From NCBI GenBank assembly GCA_009746045.1, contig RPFO01000257.1, positions 1 to 55,398 of the forward strand: a stretch of DNA of 55,398 nucleotides, given 5' to 3'. Shown piece after piece: positions 39,921 through 49,226 of the stretch. The position numbers and the translations under genes are program-made. Numbering within the stretch: position 1 is the first letter of the stretch; each line of letters starts with the position of its first letter. The notes under the pieces are model-generated. The model was given only the letters and a program-made list of their open reading frames with translations. It was not told the origin of the DNA and ran no database searches. Source of the DNA: Mesostigma viride. Lineage: Eukaryota > Streptophyta > Mesostigmatophyceae > Mesostigmatales > Mesostigmataceae.

Positions 39921-40133
39921 TTTCGTATGCTAAAATGCTTACAAAAAAAACCTTCGAGCTACGAAACTGGCAGTGTTTCCAACTCCTTGTTCTAGTGGGG
40001 CTCAGTCATTGTATAAGTCAGAGTGCATGATGTTGAGAGTTTTCAATTCATCACAAGTTCCATTTATTACAGAAATAAGTACAATCAATCAATTCCCAAG
40101 TCCAATACCCAAGTCCAAGTCCAATACCCAAGT

Positions 40134-41626
40134 CTACAGCTCGCCCACGGGCGTGTACGAGAACAGCGCCGTCGCCTTGTCCCGCAAGTTAGCCACCCTA
40201 TTCTGAATAGCGGCAGCACCAGAGCGACCCGCGGAAGCGCAAGCCCGCACCACAGTGCTCCTCGCGAAGAAGCTGAACTCCCTCGCCATCGTAGCGTAGT
40301 CCCGCCGGCGGTCCTCGGGCACCAGAGGAAGCAAGTCCCTCAAGACGTGCTCGTTCAGAGTCGCCAGAGCCAGCGCCTGCGTGCGCAACGCCGCGCGCTG
40401 GTCGATGCGAGCCGCCATCTCCGGAGACGAGGGCGCGATCTTGGCCAGGCAGGCGTCCACCGCGTCCCTCTCGGCCCTGACCGCCTTGCAGGTCCCCGCC
40501 AGCACGCACGGCTGCCTCCACCCCTCCTCGATCTGGGCGTTGCGGATGTTCCTCCAGATGGCCTCCTGCTCCTTGTCCTCGGCCTTGTCGAGCGGCACCT
40601 TGGTGGGCATCTGCCCCCAGCACTTGGCGGGCGTGACCACCACGAGGGGGTAGACGAGCTTGGCCTCCTGCTCCGGGTCGATGTTCTCCACGCGCGCGGG
40701 CTTCCTGTCCTCCCCGGGCAGCAGGAGGAGCCTGTCGACCTTGTGCTGCTCGCCCGCCGGCGTGGGGAAGACCCTGGCTGCCGGGTTCCTCGTGAGCAGC
40801 GCCCTGACCTGCGCGGAGTGCTGCCTGGGCGCGTGAACGGGCACGTCCCTGTTGATGAGCACGTGGTTGGGGAGGATCTGCCTCGGCTGCTGCGGCTGCT
40901 GCGGCTGCGGCTGCGGCTGTGCGAGGACGGGGCTTCTGGCGGCCATGGCGGTCGCGGCGACTTGCATCCTGGCGAGGTTCTGCATCCCCTGCGCGAAGAG
41001 CTTGACGGCGGCAGGAGCGGGGGCCCCGCGGGCCTGGGCACGACTTGGGGCAGCTTGGGCACGCCCACGACGGTCTGCGGGTTGCAGGGCACGCCCACGG
41101 CGACGGAGATGACCGTCTTCGCTCTCTTTGCCGCCACCACCGCGGGCACGATGCGGTAAACGAGCTCCTTCCTCCCGTCCGGGTGCACGACCTCCATGGT
41201 GACGGCTCCCTCCGGCAGCGAGAGGATGGGCGTGGGCGCAGGGGCCTGCGAAAGGGCTGGCGAAAGGGCCGGGGCGGGCAAAGGCGCGGGCGCCATCTCC
41301 AGGGGTCGTTTTGGCCTCTGCGCGTTGAGGTTGACGTTGGCGTTTGCCTGCGTCTGCGTCTGCGGCTGCGTCTGCGTCTGCGTGGGCGCGGGCGTGGGCG
41401 CGGGCGTCCGCTTGTTGTTGTTGTTGTTTGCAGCCCCCGTGCCCGCCTGGACCGCCTTGATGACCTCGGGCACGATTTTGAGCGTGGCGAGCGCGGTGGC
41501 GGCCTCCTTCTCGTCGTCAGAGAGGTTCAGAGAGTGCATTTCCGGGATCGCAAGGAGTGCCTGATCCTTAGCCTTAGTCTGAGCCTGAGCCTGAGCGGCC
41601 TCGCACAAAACGGAGAAGGCGTCCAT
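40134..41626 (-). CDS. Low-complexity Gln/Ala/Pro-rich protein, frame-broken
   Basis: ATG 41626; GCCATAGCC lies 21-29 bases upstream on the same strand. The first ~200 residues are low-complexity (an Asn run, then TPAPTPAPTQTQTQPQTQTQ-type repeats). After one lost base near 41000-41030 (G/C-rich run) the protein continues with a Pro/Gln segment and a helical C-terminal domain of about 230 residues (EEGWRQPCVLAGTCKAVRAE; DYATMAREFSFFARSTVVRA). Total about 497 residues. AATAAATGG lies just past its stop on the minus strand (near 40065). The C-terminal domain is not recognised. Confidence 0.6.
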
Positions 41627-42114
41627 GTCTGTTGTGTAGGAGTGTTGGCTATGGCTGTTCGTGTGTGCGTGTGCGTCTGTGCGTGTTCCTTGCGCGTTGG
41701 AGTGTTTTTGTCCTTTCCCGTGGGTCTCGCGTGTGGTGGCTGGACCAATGGGCGCTCGGCGCGCGGTGGTCGTAACGGTCTTTCTGCCCCGCGTCCCGGC
41801 CTGTCCAATGGGCGTGCACGGGATCTCGTAACCGCCTGCGCGTGTCGTGTCCGTTCCGTCCTTCTCGGTCTACGAGTGGCGGCTGGCGGCCGGTGGTGAC
41901 GCACGGGATCTCTTTCCGGATCCGCTGACAAGATCTCGTGGCGGGCCGCGGGAATCTTCTAGAAGTTTCCAGCGGGCGCGACGCCATCCGTTTTCGTCCA
42001 ATGGGAGCGCACGGGAATCGAGGCCGGTCCGCGTAGAAAGTGCGTGGTCCCCTCGGACTTGGCCATCTCACTCACGCATCACAGCTATCGTTCTTCCTTG
42101 CTTTCTTTCTGGCT
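41627..42114. promoter_or_regulatory. Divergent promoter with CCAAT boxes and heat-shock element
   Basis: The 488-base gap between divergent starts holds three CCAAT boxes at 41745, 41805 and 41998, each followed by a similar GGG(C/A)G context, and a four-unit heat-shock element at 41952-41969. These are eukaryotic RNA polymerase II promoter elements and probably serve both genes. Confidence 0.6.
41952..41969. promoter_or_regulatory. Four-unit heat-shock element
   Basis: GAATCTTCTAGAAGTTTC is GAA-nn-TTC-nn-GAA-nn-TTC, four perfect alternating units with exact 5-bp spacing, the consensus for a heat-shock factor trimer. A chance match of four exact units is unlikely in a 488-base gap. Confidence 0.65.
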
Positions 42115-43013
42115 ATGGCTTCCTCCGCCCGTTTCCTGTATTGCAACAAGTGCAACCTGGCGTTCCCCGAGTCTTATTTCGTGTCCGCCCGCTTGGCGAA
42201 CGGGTTCACGCTGGCGTGCCTTTCTTGCCGCGAAACTCAGAACAAGCAGGCCCGCCTTCGCAAGGCCCGCGCGAAGGAGATGCAGCGGGACGAGGAGGAG
42301 GACTACGAGAACGTGCCCTCCTTCAGCTACAGCTCCTCTGAGGGCGGCTCCTCCGAGAAAGGGGATCAGGAGGAGGAGGTTCCTCTGTTGTGGCCGCTGA
42401 CGCCGTTTCCGAGTCGTCTTCTGACGCTGAGTCGGAGCCGGCTCGCCTCCCTTCTCCTCGCACTCCGTGCGCCCCTTGCATGCCGGCTCCTTTCCGCCGC
42501 TGCCTTCGCGTGAAGGGCAAGAACCCGCACCTGCGCCCTCACGACGGGATGGGCGCTCGCGTGAAGGACAGCTCTCGCCGCGAGTTGCGCGGCTGCCGTC
42601 GCCGTCTGTCTCCCTACTTCCGCGGTTCTCCTCCCAAGTCTTCGGAGGCGCACGTGCAGGACGACGAGGTGCTCGGTTGGGGCGCCTTCGAGGGTCCCGT
42701 GAAGGATCTTTTGAGCGAGTCCCGCATCCAGCGCAGCGACCGCGAGATCCGCGAGGCTATCGATCTGATGGCCGCCGAGGAGGAGAAGTCTCTCGCTCCC
42801 GCCCCCGCTCCTTGCGCTCTGGAGGAGGAGGATATGTTTTCGGCGATGGGCCCCTTCCGCGTGGAGGACATGGACCTGGACCTGGACTTGGAGCGTCTGG
42901 GCGAGGACCTTTTCTGCGACTTCCGTTTGGGCGCTCTTTCCTTGGAGGACATTGCTGGGCTCGAGAAGGTGGAGAAGGAGCGTTGGTTCCTCCCCTTCGA
43001 GCTGAAGAATTGA
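42115..43013 (+). CDS. Zinc-ribbon protein with acidic tail, frame-broken
   Basis: ATG 42115 within CTGGCTATGGCTTCC. The N-terminus MASSARFLYCNKCNLAFPES is followed by a second pair, CLSC, giving C-x2-C...C-x2-C, a small zinc ribbon with a conserved Pro/Phe between the pairs. An acidic serine-rich stretch follows. One base is lost near 42380, after which the frame runs to TGA at 43013, with basic and then acidic helical segments (PFRVEDMDLDLDLERLGEDL). About 299 residues. AATAAAG lies at about 43070. It may be a transcription or regulatory factor; the family is unknown. Confidence 0.65.
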
Positions 43014-43203
43014 AGTCCTCGGGCCGTTGTTTTGCCCTTTCCACGGGGCTTGCTTGCCCCCATGTATGATAATAAAGTACATTTCCTCCCATTTGATTGG
43101 CTCCAACTCATGTGCACTAGGTAGTTCCGCGGCCTCGCGTATCTGTACTAGGAACTTGCTACACCCGCCAAATCCGAGCGATCCGATTGGCTGCTAGTAG
43201 ACG

Positions 43204-43720
43204 TACTTGGAGTATCTACCAATAGGGATAGCATCACCAGCATCACCACTTTGACTCATTTCACACGGGAATGGTGATGGTGACGCTGGTGATGCTGATT
43301 TTTACGTTTCGGAAATAGTGGAGACCATTTTATTCTATGGGAAAGTTGCACTCAATTTTATGGTCAGCGATGGAGTATAAATTATATGACCGTTGCATTC
43401 AAAATTTTATGGTCAGCGATGGAGTATAATTTATATGACCGTTGCATTCAAAATTTTATGGTCAGCGATGGAGTATAATTTATATGACCGTTGCATTCAA
43501 AATTTTATGGTCAGCGACAGAATATTAATTCTGGCATATGTCATCACGAAATGGAATTGGATTGAAATATGATACACTTCTCCCATAGAATAAAATGGTC
43601 TCCACTATTTCCGAAACGCAAAAATCAGCATCACCAGCGTCACCATCACCATTCCCGTGTAAAACCCTGAACAATGGTGATGCTGGTGATGCTATCCCTA
43701 CTGGATAATACTTCAAGTAT
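43204..43720. mobile_element. MITE-like element with ~140-bp terminal inverted repeats
   Basis: The arm at 43204-43342 matches the reverse complement of 43579-43720: shared blocks include GGGATAGCATCACCAGCATC, the CATCACCATTCCCGTGT block, and a block ending in ATTTTATTCTATGGGA. Each arm also contains an internal inverted repeat of CATCACCAGC(A/G)TCACC. The centre holds 49-bp tandem repeats and no gene. Size (about 517 bp), long inverted termini, A/T-rich core and lack of coding sequence fit a non-autonomous DNA transposon. Target-site duplication is not certain; TACTTG(G/A)AGTAT occurs at both outer edges as part of the inverted repeat. Confidence 0.75.
43346..43516 (+). repeat. 49-bp tandem repeats inside the MITE-like element
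   Basis: Units begin at 43346 (47 bp), 43393, 43442 and 43491 (partial). Two inner copies are identical. Each has TTGCATTCAAAATTTTATGG, GTCAGCGATGGAG and ATAATTTATATGACCG. A/T-rich and non-coding. Confidence 0.9.
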
Positions 43721-43769
43721 CTAAACAACGTCCAATCAGAATACGCCATTAAAACCTCTTGCCCCATGG

Positions 43770-44432
43770 CTAGGAGATGCTAGCAGATGTCTTATCAGTA
43801 GCAACCACTGGGAACGCTGCAACTGTCCTTTTACGCTGCGGCTTCTCAAGGACTTGGCGTTCTTCAGCGGACTTGCGCAGCCGCATCTTTCGTTTCAGGA
43901 CCTCCTGTTCTGACCGCGGCGGCCTCGTGCGCCTCCAAGCGGGGTAGACGTTCCTGTGGTGCAGTTTCTTCAGCGTCTCCTCCACCGACTGCGAAGGGCC
44001 CCGCTCGGTGTACATGTGATCGATGTACCACTCTTTGCCGTAGGTTTCCCACGCCATCCCCCCCTCGAACCGGTCCTCCAAGTGGCGGATCAAGCCCGGC
44101 ATGTCGATCCCCAGCGCATCTCGCACCTCGTCCCTGCTGAAAACGCCGAGTCGTTTGGTGGCGCACAGAAACAGGTGCTCGAAGACGACTGTCTCGGGAT
44201 TGCACACGATGCATTCGTCTCTGTGAACTTTCGGGTGTAGCTCGCAACCCTCGATGGCGCACTCGGAACAAGGTGTGGCGAATCCGTGGGGGCACGCGTC
44301 TTTACGGATATACTCGCACTGGCCGATGCCGCAAACTTTGCACGCGTACTTGGCCTCGTGGTCACACACGTATTTCGCTGTTTGAGCCCAGGAGCTCCCC
44401 CACTCGGGGTTACTCTTCCTCGAGGAAGCCAT
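43770..44432 (-). CDS. Cys/His-rich zinc-binding protein
   Basis: 220 residues from ATG 44432 (MASSRKSN; upstream in-frame ATG 44483 is an alternative). The first ~90 residues hold many closely spaced ligands: CDHEAKYACKVCGIGQC, CPHG, CSEC, CELH, CIVC, enough for two or three zinc sites. A helical middle (DEVRDALGIDMPGLIRHLED) and a basic C-terminus (KRKMRLRKSAEE) follow. The frame is intact. It is divergent from the gene at 44928 and shares its repeat-rich promoter. It may bind nucleic acid or protein; the exact family is not recognised. Confidence 0.65.
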   Translation of the reverse strand: MASSRKSNPEWGSSWAQTAKYVCDHEAKYACKVCGIGQCEYIRKDACPHGFATPCSECAIEGCELHPKVHRDECIVCNPETVVFEHLFLCATKRLGVFSRDEVRDALGIDMPGLIRHLEDRFEGGMAWETYGKEWYIDHMYTERGPSQSVEETLKKLHHRNVYPAWRRTRPPRSEQEVLKRKMRLRKSAEERQVLEKPQRKRTVAAFPVVATDKTSASIS

Positions 44433-44927
44433 GGCGTCTCTCTCTCTCTCGCTCTCACTATCTCTGTCCCCCTCCCCTTTCATGCCCGGAGAAAGGGACG
44501 CGCGCCTTCGCCAGCCTTCCAGAAACGCCTCTGCCGGTAGTATCCGCCAATAGAAACGCGAGGAATGCGACCCCGTGAGTCGCCACGCGGAACCTCCTAG
44601 AAGCGCGCGCCGACAGCGGGTCGTTCGGACCCAGCGAGCCACCGTGGACGCGCCGCGCCAAAAGGCCCGTGAGTCAGCACGAGGAACTTTCTAGAAGCGC
44701 CGCGCCGGACGCGGCCTTTCCGGTCCCGTGAGTCAGCACGCGGAACCGGACCGGAGTTTCTAGAAGCGCCGCGCCGGACGCGGCCCACCCGTGGATGGAC
44801 CAATCCCGTGCGTCCGCCGCCACCCGTGGAAAATCACAAAGACTGTGGACAGCCACGGGGAAGCCATCTCACGCAAGACCAACCAGCGAGCCAGAAAACA
44901 AACGCCTTCTCTTTTCACGACATAGCC
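44433..44927. promoter_or_regulatory. Divergent promoter with three direct repeats and heat-shock elements
   Basis: Three direct repeats occur near 44569-44605, 44668-44720 and 44730-44785. Each has CCCGTGAGTC(A/G)(G/C)CACG(C/A)GGAAC, then CTAGAAGCGC and a G/C block CCGCGCCGGACGCGGCC. The second contains a perfect three-unit heat-shock element at 44684-44696 (GAA-nn-TTC-nn-GAA); the third has TTCTAGAA at 44758-44765 and the first an imperfect copy near 44590-44602. A CCAAT box follows at about 44799. Confidence 0.6.
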
Positions 44928-46036
44928 ATGGCCATCACCACGCGCTCCATGGCCTCCATGCGCAGGCGCTCCTCGCGCAAGCCGGTGCCAAAGCTGCGAG
45001 ACGGATTCGTGCAGTTCATGGTGGGCGCCCACCTGGCCAGGAAGCAAGCGCCCCTCCGCAAGCGCAAAGCCGTCAAGGGATGCCGCCTCCGCTGCTGCGA
45101 CCCCAACGCCGTCCTCTGCCCCTCCTCGCCTCTGCCGGAGGAGCGCGAGTACGGCATCACCGACCTGGTCCCCGACCCTGACGAGTCCGTGGCCCCCTTC
45201 GACTACGAGCAGGCCGTCAGAGACCACTACCCCTGCGACAAGTGCCACCAAAAGGGCCCGGACAGCATCTTGATGCGACACAACCCCAGGAACAAGATGG
45301 GCTCCATGGACGACATCCTCTGCGAGGAGTGCCTCGTCTCCTGCATCAGCATCATCATGGACGAGGGCAGGGACTCCGAGTACCGCAAGAAGTACATGTC
45401 CCAGTGGATCAGGGTGCCCGTGCCCAAGCCGGAAACCAGCCGCCCGCTCGTCCCGCTGGAACAAGGGGGCAGTACAGGTGCCGCGAGTGCAAGACCATGC
45501 CAAACAAGGTCGCCTTCCGCGTCCTGCACAAGGAGGGGGACACCGAGCCAGGGATCTACTGCGAGCCCTGCGTCAACAGGCAGGTCGTGGCCATCATGCG
45601 CAAAGGAAACCACCAGGACTTCGACCCCATGGTCGCCAGCTGCGAGGACGTCCTGCGCCGCTTCAAGCTGGACGAGGACTTGGCGCGCATCTGCTCCTCC
45701 CTCGCCCCCTCCTACAACTTCCCCTACTACGACCAGTGGCCGCCCGCGAGGTGCGAGAGCTGCAAGCGCGAGTTCGAGCACCACGCCATGTCCGCCTACA
45801 TGATGTACATCCCTCAGGAGGGCACCATGGGCGTGGCCTGCCACTTCTGCGCCAGGAACGTGCACAGGAAGGCCCTCATCAAGTTCGACGGATACAGCTT
45901 CGACAACCGCTTCAAGGCGTGGTACCAGGACGGAGAAAACAACAAGCTATCCGGGTTCGTAGCGCCCCTCACGGACATCACCACCCTCCTGGGCGTGCAC
46001 GCCATCGGCGCCCCTGTGCCGGTCGACTACGATTAA
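44928..46036 (+). CDS. Multi-zinc-ribbon protein, frame-broken
   Basis: ATG 44928 within CATAGCCATGG, matching the CCATAGCC-ATG arrangement at 36828. About 369 residues. The N-terminus is short and basic. Then come cysteine pairs: CDKC with CEEC (about 45235-45335), CREC with CEPC (45485-45570), and CESC with CHFC (45750-45850), which suggests three zinc ribbons in series. The frame loses one base near 45465 in a G5 run. No enzyme motif. A repeated-ribbon architecture is typical of nucleic-acid or protein adaptors. Confidence 0.7.
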
Positions 46037-46565
46037 ACAGCCTCATTGTATCAGTAGCCACAAGTGCACACATAGCCCAGCCCTCATCAATAGACAAGTC
46101 TCTGCCTGTAAATTATTAACTTGTAATGAAAAAACGATTCGTGCATGCCCACATCTCATGCAGTGCCACGGGACTTAGAAAAATCCCGTGGCACACAAAA
46201 GATAGGGGGGAACATGGGGTCACCCTCGCGGAGCGTAGTAAGGGCCCGCAGGTGTGTTGACACGGGAAAATGGGGTTTACCCCCTTACTACAAAAACCCA
46301 AGGTGACCCCAAGGGTGGGCACCTGGGACACATGGATCCACGGGAAAATCATCACAAGTGGCCAGGGTGTGACAGTAGCCAGCCTAACATCACAATCCCG
46401 TGGGGGTGCATGGACATGTGTGCAATCCATTCATTATTATTCATAATAAAATCCAAGTACACATTGTGATGCCATGAAATGACTCAATGATGCAAACAGT
46501 GTCCATTGCTTTATTCATTTATTCAAAAACAGCTGTCCTTCATGAACTGTCAAGCCACCAAATGT
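46037..46565. other. Convergent intergenic region with hairpin and AATAAA signals
   Basis: No gene is seen in these 529 bases. They hold a strong hairpin (46163-46194), an inverted pair GTAGTAAGG / CCTTACTAC at about 46234 and 46283, AATAAAA at about 46445, and AATAAA on the minus strand near 46508-46525 for the gene at 46566. The word CCACGGGA or its complement recurs several times. Confidence 0.55.
46163..46194. terminator. 11-bp perfect-stem hairpin after a gene
   Basis: GTGCCACGGGA pairs exactly with TCCCGTGGCAC around a 10-base A-rich loop, 127 bases after the stop at 46036. Position and stem strength fit a 3'-end processing hairpin of the kind used by some giant viruses; it could also be a decayed repeat. 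Confidence 0.5.
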
Positions 46566-47565
46566 CTACGTCTTCTTCTGGGCGGCCTGGGCGGCCATGC
46601 TCTCTGCGATTTGAGCGGGTGTGAACCCCATAGTCGCCATGTGGTTCAACATCCTCTGCAGGGTGTCTAGTCCAGCAGCAACTTGAGCGTTACTAGGGAC
46701 AGGCTTGCTCCCTGAACCCTGCCCAGCTGCTGGCTTCTCCTGCCCAGCTGCTGGCTCCTCCACAGGAGTGACAGGTGCAGGCTTCTCCTCCTCGCTGGCG
46801 GGTGCAGTCTTCTTTCCAGCACTGGGTGCAGGCTTCTCCTCAGCACCGGCTGCAGTCTTCTGGGAAGGGACGGGGGTCTTCTTGATAGCGAATGACCTGT
46901 CCGCCGGGCTCGGCGTGATCTTTGTTAGCTTTACGCGTCGTCCCACCGGGGGGACTTCATTGCCCTCTTTGAGGAGGGAGTGGATCCCTCCTCCTTCTTC
47001 ACCACAACCTCCCATTGCATGGGAGGGGCTTCCTCGCCCACATCGACCACCTCCTGTCCCTGGAGACACTCCTCATGCCGGACGTGCTCACGCCATGAAT
47101 CACGCGCCATCTTGGCCGTCACCTTGTTGCCATTGCCGTTTCCAGGGCTCCCTCTGAAATTCTTGAGGAAATCGCGCATGCGCGCGTCATACTGAATATC
47201 GATTTTAGACATAGGGAGCCATGCCTGTGTCGCATCTGAAAACATGGTCTTGACGTGAAGCGAGCCTGCTTCGAACTTGACTCCAGTAAACCTGTCGATT
47301 TTGCCATCGTCGAACTGCGTCTGAACACGCTCCTCCTCCTCGTCATCCTCATCTGACGAGGAGGAGGAGGAGACGATGTCGGCATGTGTTGCCGCCCCCC
47401 CTGGATGGCCTTGGCCCTAGTGTTTCTCTTCGAAATGTCGTCTACTGTCTCCTGGAGTATATCTCCTACAGCGTGAAATAGAGCGGCGATCGGCAGCCGC
47501 TTCGCCTGCCTCACGTTATCCTTCATAATATCGCTATCCTTCATCGCACCTGGGCTATCGTTCAT
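46566..47565 (-). CDS. Hypothetical protein with acidic tract and proline/alanine-rich linker, frame-broken
   Basis: ATG 47565. Single lost bases near 47395 (a C run) and 46948 (C6 run) split the frame into three; corrected length is about 333 residues. It has a short helical N-terminus, a serine/aspartate/glutamate run (about 47330-47380), then a domain with DDGKIDRFTGVKFEAG and WLPMSKIDIQYDARMRDFLK that has a chromo-like flavour. A Lys/Glu/Pro/Ala-rich linker leads to a C-terminal helical unit (MLNHMATMGFTPAQIAESMA) resembling a UBA-type ubiquitin-binding helix bundle. Function is inferred only weakly. Confidence 0.55.
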
Positions 47566-48111
47566 CGTGTCACTTCTCTTCTCGTTGCTTGATCAATTAA
47601 TTAATTGCACGCATGCACGCCGCCTTTGATTCATTTTGTATATGTTTACCACCCCCAAAATTCGACAATTTGCCAAGTGGGCCGCCAGCCACCCCCTTAC
47701 AATTCGTTCCAAGTTCAGAATGTACATTATATACGATTCTGATGCGTGATACTGCATTCGTACGGTGCAAGTACCATATTCTGGCGTCGTACGGTGCAGT
47801 ATAGGCGCGGGTCTGAATTCGGCGGTCCCGGACTTGAGAAAATTGCCTAAGTCCCAAACACTAAGGCGTATGGGCCTGCTACCTAAGTGCACAGGCCAAA
47901 GTACTTGTCCAAATTGTAATTAAATTATATATCCATGCAAGGCTTGATAAGCACATTGTTCGTGAATGTTTGCATGCAAAAAACTTTTATTATTTCAATA
48001 AAATCATGAGTAAATATATGAAAATGCACAAGGTCCCACGGGACTTGCCCTATACTGACTACCATGCGTGCTAGTGTACATCACAAATGACAAAGTCCTA
48101 GGGACTTGTCT
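47566..48111. other. A/T-rich intergenic region
   Basis: No supported gene. A/T-rich compared with its neighbours. It contains CGTACGGTGCA twice (about 47758 and 47787), AATAAA on the minus strand near 47995-48003 that would serve the gene at 48112, and short near-palindromes (GTCCCACGGGAC near 48031, AAGTCCTAGGGACTT near 48093). The palindrome arm begins inside this region at 47834. Confidence 0.5.
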
Positions 48112-49226
48112 CTAGTCCCCCTTCATGGAGCAGGGCCTCATGGAGGGGTTGGAGCCAGACGGGCCAGCTCGAAAACGCTGGGAGGGGTTGGCACCACGGA
48201 AGACCTTCTCCTTCTTCACGACTGGCTCCTCAGAGGTGGGGGGGGAGTCAGCAGGGCGCTTTCCCTTGAGGAAGTCGCTCTTGGGGACCTCCACAACGTC
48301 GTCATCGTCATCCTCCACCTCGATGACCTTGGGGGCCATCTTGGAAGGCGTGGTCTTCACCCTCCTGCAGGTGGGCTCCTCCTCCTCCTCCTCCTCCTCC
48401 TCCTCCTTGACCACAGCCTCCTGGGGCTGCTGCTCCTCCTCCTCCTCGGGATCCCGCTCGAACTGGTACCACGGGTCCTCCGCGTCGTCCAACGGCTCCT
48501 CGTCGTCCTCGTCCTTCTCAGACTCGAGGGCCCCCACCTCAGCGTCAGACTCGTCCTGGATTTCCTGGAGGCGCCTGCGTGCCTCCTCCTGGATCGCCTT
48601 CCTCCTCTCGTCCCTGTCCGCCTTCCTCACTTGCCACTTGAGTGGCATGTTGTAGCGAGGGTCGGACTCGCAGGGGTCCACGGGCCTGGGGATGTTCGGA
48701 GCAGTGAAGACGTTCTCCTCCTTGGAGAAGAAGCAATTGACGCAGAGCTCGCGCTTCCAGTTGGCGTTGGGGAAGAAAGCCCACGGAGCGGTCTCATCCC
48801 CGCACTCTGGGCACTCGGGGGGAAAATCGGCTTGTGGTCGATCTCGTTGTTCTGCAAAGTGGGGCGGGCAGCACAAAAAATGACAAGGGGCAGTGCGTCT
48901 TGTTAGAATCCACAGGAGGAGTGCAAAAATGCAGCCAAAGTCAGCAAAAAACGCAAGGAAAAGAAGTTTACCTCGAGCATGTGCTCGCAGAGGATGCATT
49001 CCGTGTGGTAGCCACCGATATCCTCGGGGACCTTGCGAAACTTGTCAATGGGGAGCAAGGTATTGCAACAAATGCAAATGGACAGCACTTCTGCGACTGG
49101 CTTGTTTTCCTTGTTCCTTTTTGCGAGAGCTGCGTCAAAAGCGTCGTGGAGCTTGTCTGTCATATCGTGGACTTTGACTCCATTGCCTGGGTAAGCGCGG
49201 ACTGGGAAACGCTTAGTGCGGGCCAT
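48112..49226 (-). CDS. Spliced zinc-ribbon protein with acidic tail (left copy)
   Basis: Two exons: 49226-48972 (85 codons) and 48851-48112, joined in phase 0 across a 120-base GT-AG intron. Exon 1 has CICCNTLLPIDKF and CILC; exon 2 has CPECGD and CVNC, so two zinc ribbons span the splice junction. The rest is acidic: a Glu/Asp-rich region, a run of about ten Glu, an Asp run in VEDDDDDVVEV, and a lysine-rich end. In this copy a C7 run near 48820 reads as six, breaking the frame at exon 2; the right-arm copy has seven. About 330 residues. A TATAAAA box and a CCATAGCC motif precede the start. Probably a nuclear regulator. Confidence 0.75.
48852..48971 (-). other. Spliceosomal intron, 120 bases
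   Basis: Begins GTAAAC after a GAG codon and ends CACTTTGCAG before AAC AAC GAG, with a T/C-rich stretch before the acceptor. Removing it joins two zinc-ribbon segments in phase 0; unspliced, the frame meets stops inside. Confidence 0.8.

Noticed and set aside
40023-41899. Long plus-strand readings rich in Arg, Gly and Val opposite the gene at 40134-41626
   Set aside because: They are antisense shadows of a GC-rich low-complexity gene; no ATG context, no domain, and the minus-strand reading has a start motif and a helical domain.
43346-43516. CRISPR array
   Set aside because: The 49-bp units are contiguous tandem repeats without spacers, and no cas gene is present.
43525-43767. An 80-residue minus-strand reading inside and beside the MITE-like element
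   Set aside because: It is built from the inverted repeat and crosses the element's edge; no start context and no protein-like composition.
47593-47892. A 99-residue minus-strand reading
   Set aside because: It covers A/T-rich intergenic DNA, crosses the palindrome edge, and has no recognisable domain or promoter box; kept only as intergenic.
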